Source: Promethearchaeota archaeon (GTDB taxonomy: Archaea; Asgardarchaeota; Lokiarchaeia; Sigynarchaeales; SOKP01). Taken from it: a stretch of 16,897 nt of DNA. Both the position numbers and the translations under genes were made by a program. Every line of letters starts with the position of its first letter. The stretch's first letter is position 1. Location: contig JAUXAJ010000082.1 in NCBI GenBank assembly GCA_030620005.1, positions 1 through 16,897 on the forward strand, written 5' to 3'. Below, in pieces: positions 1 to 6,834 of the stretch. The notes below the pieces were generated by a model. It was given only the letters and a program-made list of their open reading frames with translations, was not told the DNA's origin and did no database searches.

Positions 1-757
1 CTTTATGAACAAGACCATCATTTTCTGCTTCTATTAAAACTTTTTTCGCTTCCTCTTTGGATATTGGTTTGCCAAAACCATGTTCAATAAAATAGCGACC
101 TATATGCCCAAAATGTAAGCATCTAAATTGATCTTTTGTCATTTTACAAGGATCACCTAAAAGCTCCTTTTGGAACTTACAAGGACATTGGGATAATGAG
201 ATGGTATCATATCGATCAATAATTTTAGAGGCTTCATAAAAAGGTAACGTTTCTTCTTGTGGAATAATAAGCTCCTTATCAATTGGTACTATCCTTGTAA
301 AAGCGGGCATTTCATTTTCGAACAAAGCTAACATTGTCTCATAGTTTTTTTGGGTTAATTCCATCGCGTCTTCAAGTATTTTATCATAAATTTTCGCGAG
401 TTTCTTCCTTTTCTCCGTGGTGCCTTTTTTAACTAAAGAATATTCGAATATATCGGGGATTGGCGCCAATAGATGGTATTCCATAATATCAGAATCTTCA
501 TTAGGCATATCTAAAATAATTCCTTCATCCATTAAAGAATTTAGCATTGCTTTTAGATCTCTATCTTCCATCCCTGTTTTTTCTTTTAATTTAGCAAATG
601 TCAAGATGGGATTTCTGAAATTCAAGAGGAATTTTACTTGTTCTTTATTTAATAGAGTCTTTAATAGCTTAATCATTGTATCATTGGGTTGAAATAGAGG
701 ATTACCGCTGACTCTAACTATTATTTTTGCCACTTTTTGCCACACTTTTTCCGACAT
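1..757 (-). CDS. Iron-sulfur (4Fe-4S) protein with helical N-terminal region, C-terminus cut by window edge
   Basis: An uninterrupted frame of 252 codons runs from an ATG at 757 to the left edge, with no stop seen, so the C-terminus is missing. Residues about 50-85 (KLKEKTGMEDRDLKAML and on to EGIIL) look like a winged-helix-type segment. Residues 187-252 carry SLSQCPCKF, GDPCK, CLHFG, GRYFIEHGFGKPISKEEA and ENDGLVH. This pattern is known from anaerobe iron-sulfur proteins in which a cysteine-rich and 4Fe-4S ferredoxin domain follows directly; that domain would lie beyond the edge. The role is probably electron transfer or redox sensing in the cytoplasm, but no partner is visible. A TATA-like stretch (TTTATAATTT on the minus strand, near 785-795) lies about 30 bases upstream of the start. 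The frame is certain; the family is fairly confident, the function is not. Confidence 0.8.
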   Translation of the reverse strand, partial: MSEKVWQKVAKIIVRVSGNPLFQPNDTMIKLLKTLLNKEQVKFLLNFRNPILTFAKLKEKTGMEDRDLKAMLNSLMDEGIILDMPNEDSDIMEYHLLAPIPDIFEYSLVKKGTTEKRKKLAKIYDKILEDAMELTQKNYETMLALFENEMPAFTRIVPIDKELIIPQEETLPFYEASKIIDRYDTISLSQCPCKFQKELLGDPCKMTKDQFRCLHFGHIGRYFIEHGFGKPISKEEAKKVLIEAENDGLVHK

Positions 758-1002
758 TTTAAAAAAACCTTTTTTACTAAGTAAATTATAAAATTATTCA
801 AATCACATAAAGTAATCTAATCTTTAAAAGTTACGCTGGTACTAAATCAAGAACCCCCATAAAGCAAGCGTTAAAAGTTTCATAATCTTGGCGGAGCGTT
901 CAGTATTTTTTTGGGCGCCTTCTTCCACCACTACCTCTTATTCTTCGTCTTCTTTCTCGAAAGGTCTACTTTCTAATTTTGTCTTGTTTTATTAAATAAA
1001 GA

Positions 1003-1815
1003 TTATTTTTTAACATGATTTTTATTCTTATTCTTGCCTGCGACCTTGATTTCATCGATAATTGCTTTTAACGAAGTCCCATTATCGTTCATGATATTAT
1101 TTTCTATAAACGTACCCATGACAATGATGTCTGCACCGGCTTCGATAAGTTCTCTCGCATCTTCTTCATTATTTACTCCACCCCCCGCAATGATTGGAAT
1201 TGATAAAACTTTTGAGCACATGTTAATATGTTCAGGGGGAATTCTTTCGCCTCCAGAACCTGCTTCCAAATATATGAGTTTAAAGCCAAACATTTCAGCA
1301 GCTAAGGCGTACGCCGCAGTTAATTTTGGTTTTTTTCTAGGAAGGAGTTTTGCGTCACCGATCCACCCTGCTGAAGCGCCAGGTTCAATAATTAAATATC
1401 CCATTGAGATATATTCAAGATTAGCCATTTTTATCAGGTAAGAGGCTAACGCTTGCTGGCCAATTATGAAGTATGGCGTATTAGAATTCAGCAGCGACAT
1501 GAAAAAGATAGCGTCTGCGTTTTGAGAGATATTACTAATACCTCCCGGAAAAATTATGATTGGTATTTCAACATTTTTCTTAATTAACTCTATAGTTTTA
1601 TCAACATACGATTGGGAAAACGCAGTGGAACCTCCAACTAAAATTGCGTCCGTCCCAGCGAGTTCCGCGTATTTTGCCATTTTTGCAGCCTTCATAGGGC
1701 TCTGTTGGAGCGGATCGGGATCTATTAACGAAAAATGAAGCGCTCCATCAATGTTTAATTTATCAATTATGTATTCGTAAGTCTTACTTTTTGAATCAAG
1801 CATGATTTTAACCAT
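1003..1815 (-). CDS. Geranylgeranylglyceryl phosphate synthase (GGGP synthase)
   Basis: Catalyses the first committed step of archaeal membrane-lipid synthesis, joining geranylgeranyl diphosphate to sn-glycerol-1-phosphate with Mg2+. The TIM-barrel family motifs are all present in order: HFSLIDPDP with the metal-binding Asp pair, ILVGGST, IIIFPGG, ADAIFFMSLLNS, GYLIIEPG, LIYLEAGSGG, IIAGGGV and ADIIVMGT. About 270 residues is slightly longer than the usual roughly 250, because of a Lys/Asn-rich tail. The start is ambiguous: a GTG at 1824 overlaps the TGA of the upstream reductase as GTGA, and ATG codons lie at 1815 and 1803. I chose 1815 because AGTGA sits a few bases before it. The overlap indicates translational coupling with the geranylgeranyl reductase, in line with a shared lipid pathway. 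A role in bacterial-type heptaprenylglyceryl phosphate synthesis is less likely given the reductase neighbour. Confidence 0.93.
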   Translation of the reverse strand: MVKIMLDSKSKTYEYIIDKLNIDGALHFSLIDPDPLQQSPMKAAKMAKYAELAGTDAILVGGSTAFSQSYVDKTIELIKKNVEIPIIIFPGGISNISQNADAIFFMSLLNSNTPYFIIGQQALASYLIKMANLEYISMGYLIIEPGASAGWIGDAKLLPRKKPKLTAAYALAAEMFGFKLIYLEAGSGGERIPPEHINMCSKVLSIPIIAGGGVNNEEDARELIEAGADIIVMGTFIENNIMNDNGTSLKAIIDEIKVAGKNKNKNHVKK

Positions 1816-1820
1816 TATTT

Positions 1821-3218
1821 TCACTTCTTCACGTTATTTTTCTTTTTTTTATTAATAATCATTTTTTTGATTTTATCGTAAATTTGAATAACTTCGTTTT
1901 TCCAATCTTCAAATTTACTAATTTCGAGGGGGAACTTTTTGTAAAGATTTGAAATTTCATTCATCTTAATCCTAAGAAAATTTAAATCTAATAATAAATC
2001 AGGACGGGTTATTCCTTTAAAAGCCTTAATTACCATGCCAACCAACGATAAATGCACGCCTCCCGTTGAGGCTACTTCCAAAATTTCTTCTCCTGTTAAT
2101 AAACCTTTTTCTAAAACAAAGTTTAAATCAGCGTTCGATAATACTTGTAACACCATTCTCAACAAGTCTAAAGAAGCAAACTCGTATCCAAAACCCGTCA
2201 TTACTTTATAATTATAATCCCATAACTTCTCAATTGAGTAATCACCGTCTTCAATGGCAGTGGCAACCGTACTTGCAGCAAAATATCCTCCTCTCATGGA
2301 AGGATCAATTCCACCACCGTGAAGTGGATTAACTTGACAGCCAGCATCTCCAACAAATAGAATACCACCATCAGCGCAAGACCATAAGGGTCTACGAACA
2401 GGAACGACACCACCACCGCTGGATATTATTTCAATATTAGAACTTTTGATGAAATTATTAAATGCATGTTTTTGATAAAACTCCTTTACTTTTCCCTTGT
2501 AGTCCACGAATACACCTAATCCAATATTAACAGATTCTAAATCTTTTGGAAAATACCATATATAACCCCCTGGAGCTTTTTCTTGATCGAGAATGATTGT
2601 AATGTATTCTGGATCTTTTACTTGTTGATCGTTATTTAGAAATTTTACGATTTCTCTATAACATAAAATTGAGTCCGACCCTGGAATTTCTTTTTCGATT
2701 ATTGAACTTTTTAGCTTCTTTCTTAAAGGGGAGTAAAAACCGCTCGCATCAATCACTACTTTCGCATTAAGATCCACCTTCTCCCCGTCTTTTAATTTAA
2801 CTTTTATTCCATTTACAATTCCATTGCTGTAGGATAGGTCCAAGACCATTGTATCATCTAAAAATTGTTTAACTCCCGCGTCAAGTGCTTCGTTTAATAA
2901 CCTTTGTCCAAATTCAACCCTATTGACAACATATCCTGCTTGCTTGGGATCTAATAAAGTAAGGCATTTTTTAAGATTAGGAGAATATAATTTAGCTCCC
3001 TTGATATAGCACGACAATTCTTCAGCTTTAGGATGATTAATACCTAAGAAATTGAAGATCTCTGTGCCCACCGCATCTCCACATATTTTCTCTCCAATTT
3101 TACCTTTATCTTTTCTGTCTATAAGACAGACATCCAATCCTTTCTGGGAAGCAAATCTTGCCGCAGTAGAACCTCCTGTTCCAGCACCAACAACGATTAC
3201 ATCAAAAGACATTTCCAT
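1821..3218 (-). CDS. Geranylgeranyl reductase family FAD-dependent oxidoreductase
   Basis: Flavoprotein expected to saturate the double bonds of geranylgeranyl chains in archaeal lipids or their precursors. The N-terminus has the FAD Rossmann motif VVGAGTGGSTAA (about residues 8-19). The family CG motif follows in EKICGDAVG (about 44-52). The substrate-side motif YIWYFP is at about 219-224, followed by the second FAD motif FVGDAGCQVNPLHGGGID near 288-305. The length, about 465 residues, fits the family. A TTG at 3227 and ATGs at 3218 and 3212 are all in frame; no convincing ribosome binding site decides among them, and I prefer ATG 3218. The stop overlaps the GTG upstream of GGGP synthase. 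Related enzymes reduce menaquinone or chlorophyll side chains, but the synthase neighbour favours lipids. The electron donor (ferredoxin, F420 or NADH) cannot be read from the sequence. Confidence 0.9.
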   Translation of the reverse strand: MEMSFDVIVVGAGTGGSTAARFASQKGLDVCLIDRKDKGKIGEKICGDAVGTEIFNFLGINHPKAEELSCYIKGAKLYSPNLKKCLTLLDPKQAGYVVNRVEFGQRLLNEALDAGVKQFLDDTMVLDLSYSNGIVNGIKVKLKDGEKVDLNAKVVIDASGFYSPLRKKLKSSIIEKEIPGSDSILCYREIVKFLNNDQQVKDPEYITIILDQEKAPGGYIWYFPKDLESVNIGLGVFVDYKGKVKEFYQKHAFNNFIKSSNIEIISSGGGVVPVRRPLWSCADGGILFVGDAGCQVNPLHGGGIDPSMRGGYFAASTVATAIEDGDYSIEKLWDYNYKVMTGFGYEFASLDLLRMVLQVLSNADLNFVLEKGLLTGEEILEVASTGGVHLSLVGMVIKAFKGITRPDLLLDLNFLRIKMNEISNLYKKFPLEISKFEDWKNEVIQIYDKIKKMIINKKKKNNVKK

Positions 3219-3260
3219 GATTTCCAACTTTATTATTATCCGTCTCGATTATTGCTTTGA

Positions 3261-3304
3261 GAAAATAGATTAAAAGCGTTTTATTGAATAATATCATTAG
3301 AAGT
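3261..3304. repeat. Imperfect direct repeat, copy 1
   Basis: Starts GAAAATAGATTA and ends ATTAGAA. The second copy begins 90 bases further on with the same 12 bases. The middle parts agree only loosely once short gaps are allowed. It lies just upstream of the reductase start on the minus strand, so it may be promoter-related, but low sequence complexity makes chance similarity possible. Confidence 0.35.
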
Positions 3305-3350
3305 TAAAAGAACTCTAATTATATAATTAAAATAATTTAACCAATTTAAA

Positions 3351-3396
3351 GAAAATAGATTAGAAACGTATTATCAAACTTTAATAGTATTAGAAA
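3351..3396. repeat. Imperfect direct repeat, copy 2
   Basis: Second copy of the repeat at 3261. Shared parts are GAAAATAGATTA, then ACGT/GCGT, a TTAT core and a final ATTAGAA. No function can be assigned from the sequence. Confidence 0.35.
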
Positions 3397-3491
3397 TAGG
3401 TAAAACTTTTAAAGTGATTTGTATGCGAAATTATCTGATTTCAAGAATGTCAAAATTTAATCTTAAGTATTAAAACGATTTCTTTAACCTT

Positions 3492-3514
3492 ATATAAAAA
3501 TAAAAATAAAAATT
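3492..3514 (-). terminator. T-tract terminator after the kinase-type gene
   Basis: Read on the minus strand, just after the stop of the polyprenol-kinase-type gene, the sequence is three T5 tracts separated by single A bases. Such T-rich tracts without a required hairpin are typical of archaeal transcription termination. Confidence 0.5.
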
Positions 3515-3521
3515 TTAGAAT

Positions 3522-4304
3522 TTAAAGAGTCATTATTGTCAAAATGTAAATTATCAGAGTAGAAATAATAGGGACTGTTAAATCGTCGTATGTACTTGGA
3601 GAAATTATCTCAATTAGAGCGGCTATTAAGCTAGTAATGAACGAATACAATAAAATGATTTCAAGGGTCAAAGGCGCTTGCAAATTCGGAATGAGTAAAC
3701 CAAAGATCGAAAAGGACAGAAAACACAGCAAAAAGGCAGAGAAAAAGAAAGCTAATGAACCTTCCAGAGTTCTTTTTGAATTTGTCCAAGATAAGCTTAT
3801 ACTCCTTTTTCCCCAGCGCTTTCCAACTACAGAAGCAAGCGTGTCAGAAACGATCATGATTAAAATTCCCGCTATGGGAAAATAAAATTGATCTGGAGCA
3901 AAAAGCGCAAATATAAAGACTAAGAATGTAATTGATATGCAATAGAATAGCGGGCCCATCAGACGTCCAGATTTTTCCTCTTGTTCTTCTCCAATAGAGT
4001 CGTATAAATCCTTCAATAATTTAACTTTGCTGTCTTTTTCACTAAAAAAAACTAGAACTGTTAAACTTCCAGCAATTATTGCCGACCAAAACGGCCAAAC
4101 GAAAAACGGTGCAGACAAAGCGGCAAGTCCAGCAAGCGAGTGAACGATTTTTCTAGCCGTAAATTTAGAAATCTTGTCTTTCTTTTTTAATATCAGAGGA
4201 GTAAGGATCGTTATAAACACATAGACGAACGTGAGCAACACAACAATGATATCGCTAATAAAATTGTCGAAAGTGTATTGATATAAAGCCATTCTTCTTT
4301 TCAT
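3522..4304 (-). CDS. Polyprenol / dolichol / phytol kinase-type integral membrane protein
   Basis: A 260-residue membrane protein with about seven hydrophobic segments. It shows signature parts of the dolichol kinase / phytol kinase / CDP-diglyceride-type family: FTARKIVHSLAG near residues 48-59, a charged loop EEQEEKSGRLMGP near 107-118, and the conserved SDTLASVVGKRWGKRSI near 153-169 followed by SKRTLEGS, with TVP close to the C-terminus. Family members use CTP or another NTP to phosphorylate a prenyl alcohol, or activate phosphatidate. The nearby GGGP synthase and geranylgeranyl reductase suggest a prenol or archaeal-lipid substrate, which is inference. TTG 4307 and ATG 4304 are adjacent; ATG is preferred. 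The gene is divergent from the TetR-type regulator, which may control it. The family is confident, the substrate is not. Confidence 0.82.
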   Translation of the reverse strand: MKRRMALYQYTFDNFISDIIVVLLTFVYVFITILTPLILKKKDKISKFTARKIVHSLAGLAALSAPFFVWPFWSAIIAGSLTVLVFFSEKDSKVKLLKDLYDSIGEEQEEKSGRLMGPLFYCISITFLVFIFALFAPDQFYFPIAGILIMIVSDTLASVVGKRWGKRSISLSWTNSKRTLEGSLAFFFSAFLLCFLSFSIFGLLIPNLQAPLTLEIILLYSFITSLIAALIEIISPSTYDDLTVPIISTLIIYILTIMTL

Positions 4305-4383
4305 CAAATTTTAGTAGTTAATTATTTGATATCATCTACTTTTCAATAAAAAGAATTGCATAATGTTCATGATTATAATATTT

Positions 4384-4404
4384 AATAATATTAAGAGTAT
4401 TATT
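4384..4404. promoter_or_regulatory. Inverted repeat in the kinase/TetR divergent spacer, possible operator
   Basis: AATAATA, then a 7-base spacer TTAAGAG, then TATTATT: a perfect 7-base inverted repeat. It sits in the 258-base spacer between two divergent genes, one of which encodes a TetR-type regulator. Such regulators commonly bind inverted repeats in their own divergent promoter. AT-rich composition makes short repeats like this common by chance. Confidence 0.3.
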
Positions 4405-4407
4405 CTT

Positions 4408-4446
4408 TAATTCTCCCTTTTATTTGATAATTCTTTCCTTTATTTA
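4408..4446. repeat. Tandem imperfect repeat of about 20 bases
   Basis: Two adjacent units, TAATTCTCCCTTTTATTTGA and TAATTCTTTCCTTTATTTA, agree over most positions. They lie between the inverted repeat at 4384 and the TATA region of the TetR-type gene, so they could be a tandem protein-binding site. There is no direct proof. Confidence 0.35.
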
Positions 4447-4499
4447 GGGAGTACTGGTTTAAAATTAAAAAAAAAAGATTTATAAAAAAGATTTAAGAG

Positions 4500-4562
4500 T
4501 TTAAAAATATATAAAATTAAGTGAGTTATTTCGCGTAAAAAATTATTTCAAGGAATAAAATC
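4500..4562 (+). promoter_or_regulatory. TATA element and ribosome binding site of the TetR-type gene
   Basis: TTTAAAAATATATAAAATT at about 4500-4518 is a good archaeal TATA element and would place the transcript start around 4540. AAGGA at about 4550-4554 sits 8 bases before the ATG at 4563 and supports that start. Confidence 0.55.
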
Positions 4563-5231
4563 ATGGAAAAGAAAAGAAAAAGATCAAGAGCACGTGCGCC
4601 GGAGAAAAAAGCAAAGCAATTCGAACAAATTTTAGACACGGGTAAAGAATTATTTGTAAAATATGGCACCCACGGATTTAGTCTGCGAGCCTTGGCAAAG
4701 CAACTGGACATGTCGCAAACGAACCTTTATAATTACGTTGAGAGCAAGAGAGAACTCTGGATTGCTATAAGAAAAAGATATTATACCGAATTTCTTAATG
4801 GAATTTCTAATATTATAGATAATCATGAAGGAAAAAACATTGGTCTATTTTTAAAGTTGTCAGAATATTATTTAGAACACGCTAGTCAGGATTACAAGCG
4901 TTTTTTAATGATGTATTCGATTTTGGCTCCACCATCTAAGAAAGTTGGCCCATTAGAGCAAGCTTACGAACCGTTTCAGTTGATGAGAAGAGTATTTAAC
5001 TTATTTCAGCGAGCAATCGATGTTAACGAATTTAAACAAGAAGAAGCAGTTGAGCGTATTTACTATTTTTATGGATTGCTTTTTGGCGCAGCCAAGGTTG
5101 AAGCCGATCTCAAATTAAGCGCAAAAATTACAGAACCAATCAGGGTCGATTCTAAAGACTTTCCAGCCCTCGAATTTAGAAAATACGTGCTGAAACGAAT
5201 TCGAAAGTTTCTTGAAGAAATGTCTGTTTGA
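4563..5231 (+). CDS. TetR/AcrR-type transcriptional regulator
   Basis: A 222-residue DNA-binding regulator. The N-terminus is strongly basic (KKRKRSRARAPEKKAK), which is unusual for TetR proteins and may add DNA affinity. Residues about 20-66 form the TetR helix-turn-helix: QILDTGKELFVKYGTHGFSL, then RALAKQLDMSQTNLYNYVESKRELW, with the typical Y-x-Y/F-x-x-K end. The remaining helices form a variable ligand-binding domain without recognisable sequence. A clear ribosome binding site precedes the ATG. The gene is divergent from the polyprenol-kinase-type gene and upstream of the oxidoreductase / acyl-CoA dehydrogenase genes. Members next to acyl-CoA dehydrogenases often sense acyl-CoA, but that link is only suggested by position. 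Confidence 0.9.
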   Translation: MEKKRKRSRARAPEKKAKQFEQILDTGKELFVKYGTHGFSLRALAKQLDMSQTNLYNYVESKRELWIAIRKRYYTEFLNGISNIIDNHEGKNIGLFLKLSEYYLEHASQDYKRFLMMYSILAPPSKKVGPLEQAYEPFQLMRRVFNLFQRAIDVNEFKQEEAVERIYYFYGLLFGAAKVEADLKLSAKITEPIRVDSKDFPALEFRKYVLKRIRKFLEEMSV

Positions 5232-5404
5232 TTCGAAATAACATGATTTTTTGAAAATTCAGTTCTTAACACCCAGGAACTTGAATAAATAATATTGTAA
5301 GAGAATAATTCACATGAAAATTTTTAATCTTAACTATATTAAAGAGATTATTGTTGTTATTTCATCTTAACTCGTAAGCTGTTGAGAGCAGGTTTAAATT
5401 AAAA

Positions 5405-6664
5405 ATGTTGAGAATAGGTCTAATCGGAACAGGTGAGATATCAGAATTAAATTATCTCGGCTATTATTATTCTCCCGATGCTGAAATAGTTGCCGTTGCT
5501 AACATTGATAAGAATGAAGCAATAGAGAAATTAAATAAGTGGGGTCTAAGAACTACCAAGATTTACACTGATTACAAGAAGATGATCGATAAGGAAGATC
5601 TTGACGTGGTTGAGATATTAACACCACACCACTTACATTTCCCGATGGCAGAATATGCTGCTAGAGCTGGCGTGCCTGGAATTTGCGTGCAAAAGCCATT
5701 AGCTCACACCATTACGGAATGCGAAAAAATAATTCAGGTTTGTAAGGAAGAAAATGTAAAACTGAAATCGTTTGAAAATTTTCGTTTTTATCCACCCTAT
5801 TTAAAAGCGAAAGAATTGCTCGACCAAGGGATTATAGGAGAACCCTTAAATTTTAGGATTAATACACTTGAAACGGCAGGACCAGGTTGGCCGCGGAAAC
5901 TTAGCTCCTTACAATGGAGAATTCAAATGGAAAAGTGTGGCGGGGGTCCAATGATATACGATGATGGAATTCACAAATTTTCCGTGGCATTATGGCTAAT
6001 GAACCAAGAACGAGTCGAAAAAGTCCATGCGTGGATCGATTTTTTTTCGGGAGCAATAGATAGTCCTGCAATTATTTTTTGGAAATACCCAAGTAAAAAT
6101 CCCGACGATCCGCCTAAATATGGCTCGATGGAGTTTTCAATGGCGTCGAATTTATATTATCCTTCAAATTATTACGATTGTGACGAATTTATTGAGATAT
6201 CTGGTACAAAAGGCATGATGTGGTTGAATCAATCGACGGCAGGAGGGAATTTCTTATCAAAAACACCTCAATATCCTCCCATTGTCGTATATGTAGATGG
6301 AGAAGTTAGGACATTTGGAGAAGATTTGCCGCGAGATTGGAAATATTCCTTCATTAATTCTACAGAACATTTTATTGAAGTAATGAAAAGTGGGCGCGGA
6401 GAGCCGATTTATACTGGTGAACAAGGGAAAAACCTCTGTATCTTTGCAAAAATGCCATACATCTCCAATCAGCGTGGAAGCGCCGTTTATTGGGAAGATA
6501 TTACTCCAGATAACGAAGAGATAGGGTCTTGCGTGGTTGAAAAACCTCCAGCTGCATTAGGAAAAGGACTGATCAAATTCAATCTTAGAAAAAAAAAAGA
6601 CATGAGAAAAGGTATAATGCAGGGTTTAAAACACGAAAAATTTGAATATAATTTCGAAGAATAA
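5405..6664 (+). CDS. Gfo/Idh/MocA-family NAD(P)-dependent oxidoreductase
   Basis: A 419-residue dehydrogenase of the sugar / inositol / amino-sugar type. The N-terminal Rossmann fold is shown by LRIGLIGTGEIS (residues 2-13) and the Asp in VANID. The segment ILTPHHLHFPMAEYAARAG matches the family's conserved cofactor region. The catalytic EKP motif reads QKP here (residues 96-98), keeping the essential Lys. ENFRFYP follows at 124-130. The C-terminal domain has GGGPMIYDDGIHKFS with Asp187 and His190 in the usual catalytic positions. A basic C-terminal tail of about 40 residues is an addition. AGGT 11 bases upstream is a modest ribosome binding site for ATG 5405. The substrate is unknown; neighbours do not decide it. 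Confidence 0.9.
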   Translation: MLRIGLIGTGEISELNYLGYYYSPDAEIVAVANIDKNEAIEKLNKWGLRTTKIYTDYKKMIDKEDLDVVEILTPHHLHFPMAEYAARAGVPGICVQKPLAHTITECEKIIQVCKEENVKLKSFENFRFYPPYLKAKELLDQGIIGEPLNFRINTLETAGPGWPRKLSSLQWRIQMEKCGGGPMIYDDGIHKFSVALWLMNQERVEKVHAWIDFFSGAIDSPAIIFWKYPSKNPDDPPKYGSMEFSMASNLYYPSNYYDCDEFIEISGTKGMMWLNQSTAGGNFLSKTPQYPPIVVYVDGEVRTFGEDLPRDWKYSFINSTEHFIEVMKSGRGEPIYTGEQGKNLCIFAKMPYISNQRGSAVYWEDITPDNEEIGSCVVEKPPAALGKGLIKFNLRKKKDMRKGIMQGLKHEKFEYNFEE

Positions 6665-6738
6665 TAACTTCTTTACTTTCCCTTGAATAAAGTACAATTT
6701 CTAATTTTCAATTTGAAATCAAGTTCAATTGAAATATA

Positions 6739-6782
6739 TTCTTAAAATATTTAAGTTTTAAATTATAAGATTGAAATAGTAT
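6739..6782 (+). promoter_or_regulatory. Duplicated promoter segment, copy 1 (ahead of acyl-CoA dehydrogenase)
   Basis: A 44-base segment that matches 8749-8792 with one mismatch (A at 6760, G at 8770). It contains the inverted repeat CTTAAA-ATA-TTTAAG (6741-6755), directly followed by a TATA-like AATTATAA (6761-6768). The expected transcript start lies about 25 bases after the TATA element, some 45 bases before the ATG at 6835. The inverted repeat overlapping the upstream promoter edge suits a regulator site. Confidence 0.7.
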
Positions 6783-6834
6783 TATTTTTTAAATCTTTAT
6801 GTTGAAAAAATCACAAATTTGAAAAGTTGATATA

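Larger units (their letters stand above)
3219..3521. other. Gene-free spacer with an imperfect direct repeat
   Basis: AT-rich spacer between the reductase and the kinase-type gene. It holds an imperfect direct repeat (3261 and 3351 copies, listed separately) and, next to the kinase gene, a run of T-tracts on the minus strand that probably ends kinase transcription. I see no coding frame with a convincing start here. A promoter for the reductase should lie in this stretch but no clear TATA element stands out. Confidence 0.5.

Noticed and set aside
3052..3273. Plus-strand frame inside and beyond the reductase start
   Set aside because: It lies opposite a gene with strong family motifs, and its own translation has no recognisable domain.
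4384..4446. A CRISPR-like pattern from the adjacent repeats
   Set aside because: Only two imperfect short units and no spacers of uniform length; no cas genes in the window.
5314..5370. Short frame ATG to TAA (about 18 codons, MKIFNLNYIKEIIVVISS) ahead of the Gfo/Idh gene
   Set aside because: No ribosome binding site and no gap-length signature of a leader peptide; AT-rich sequence gives such frames by chance.
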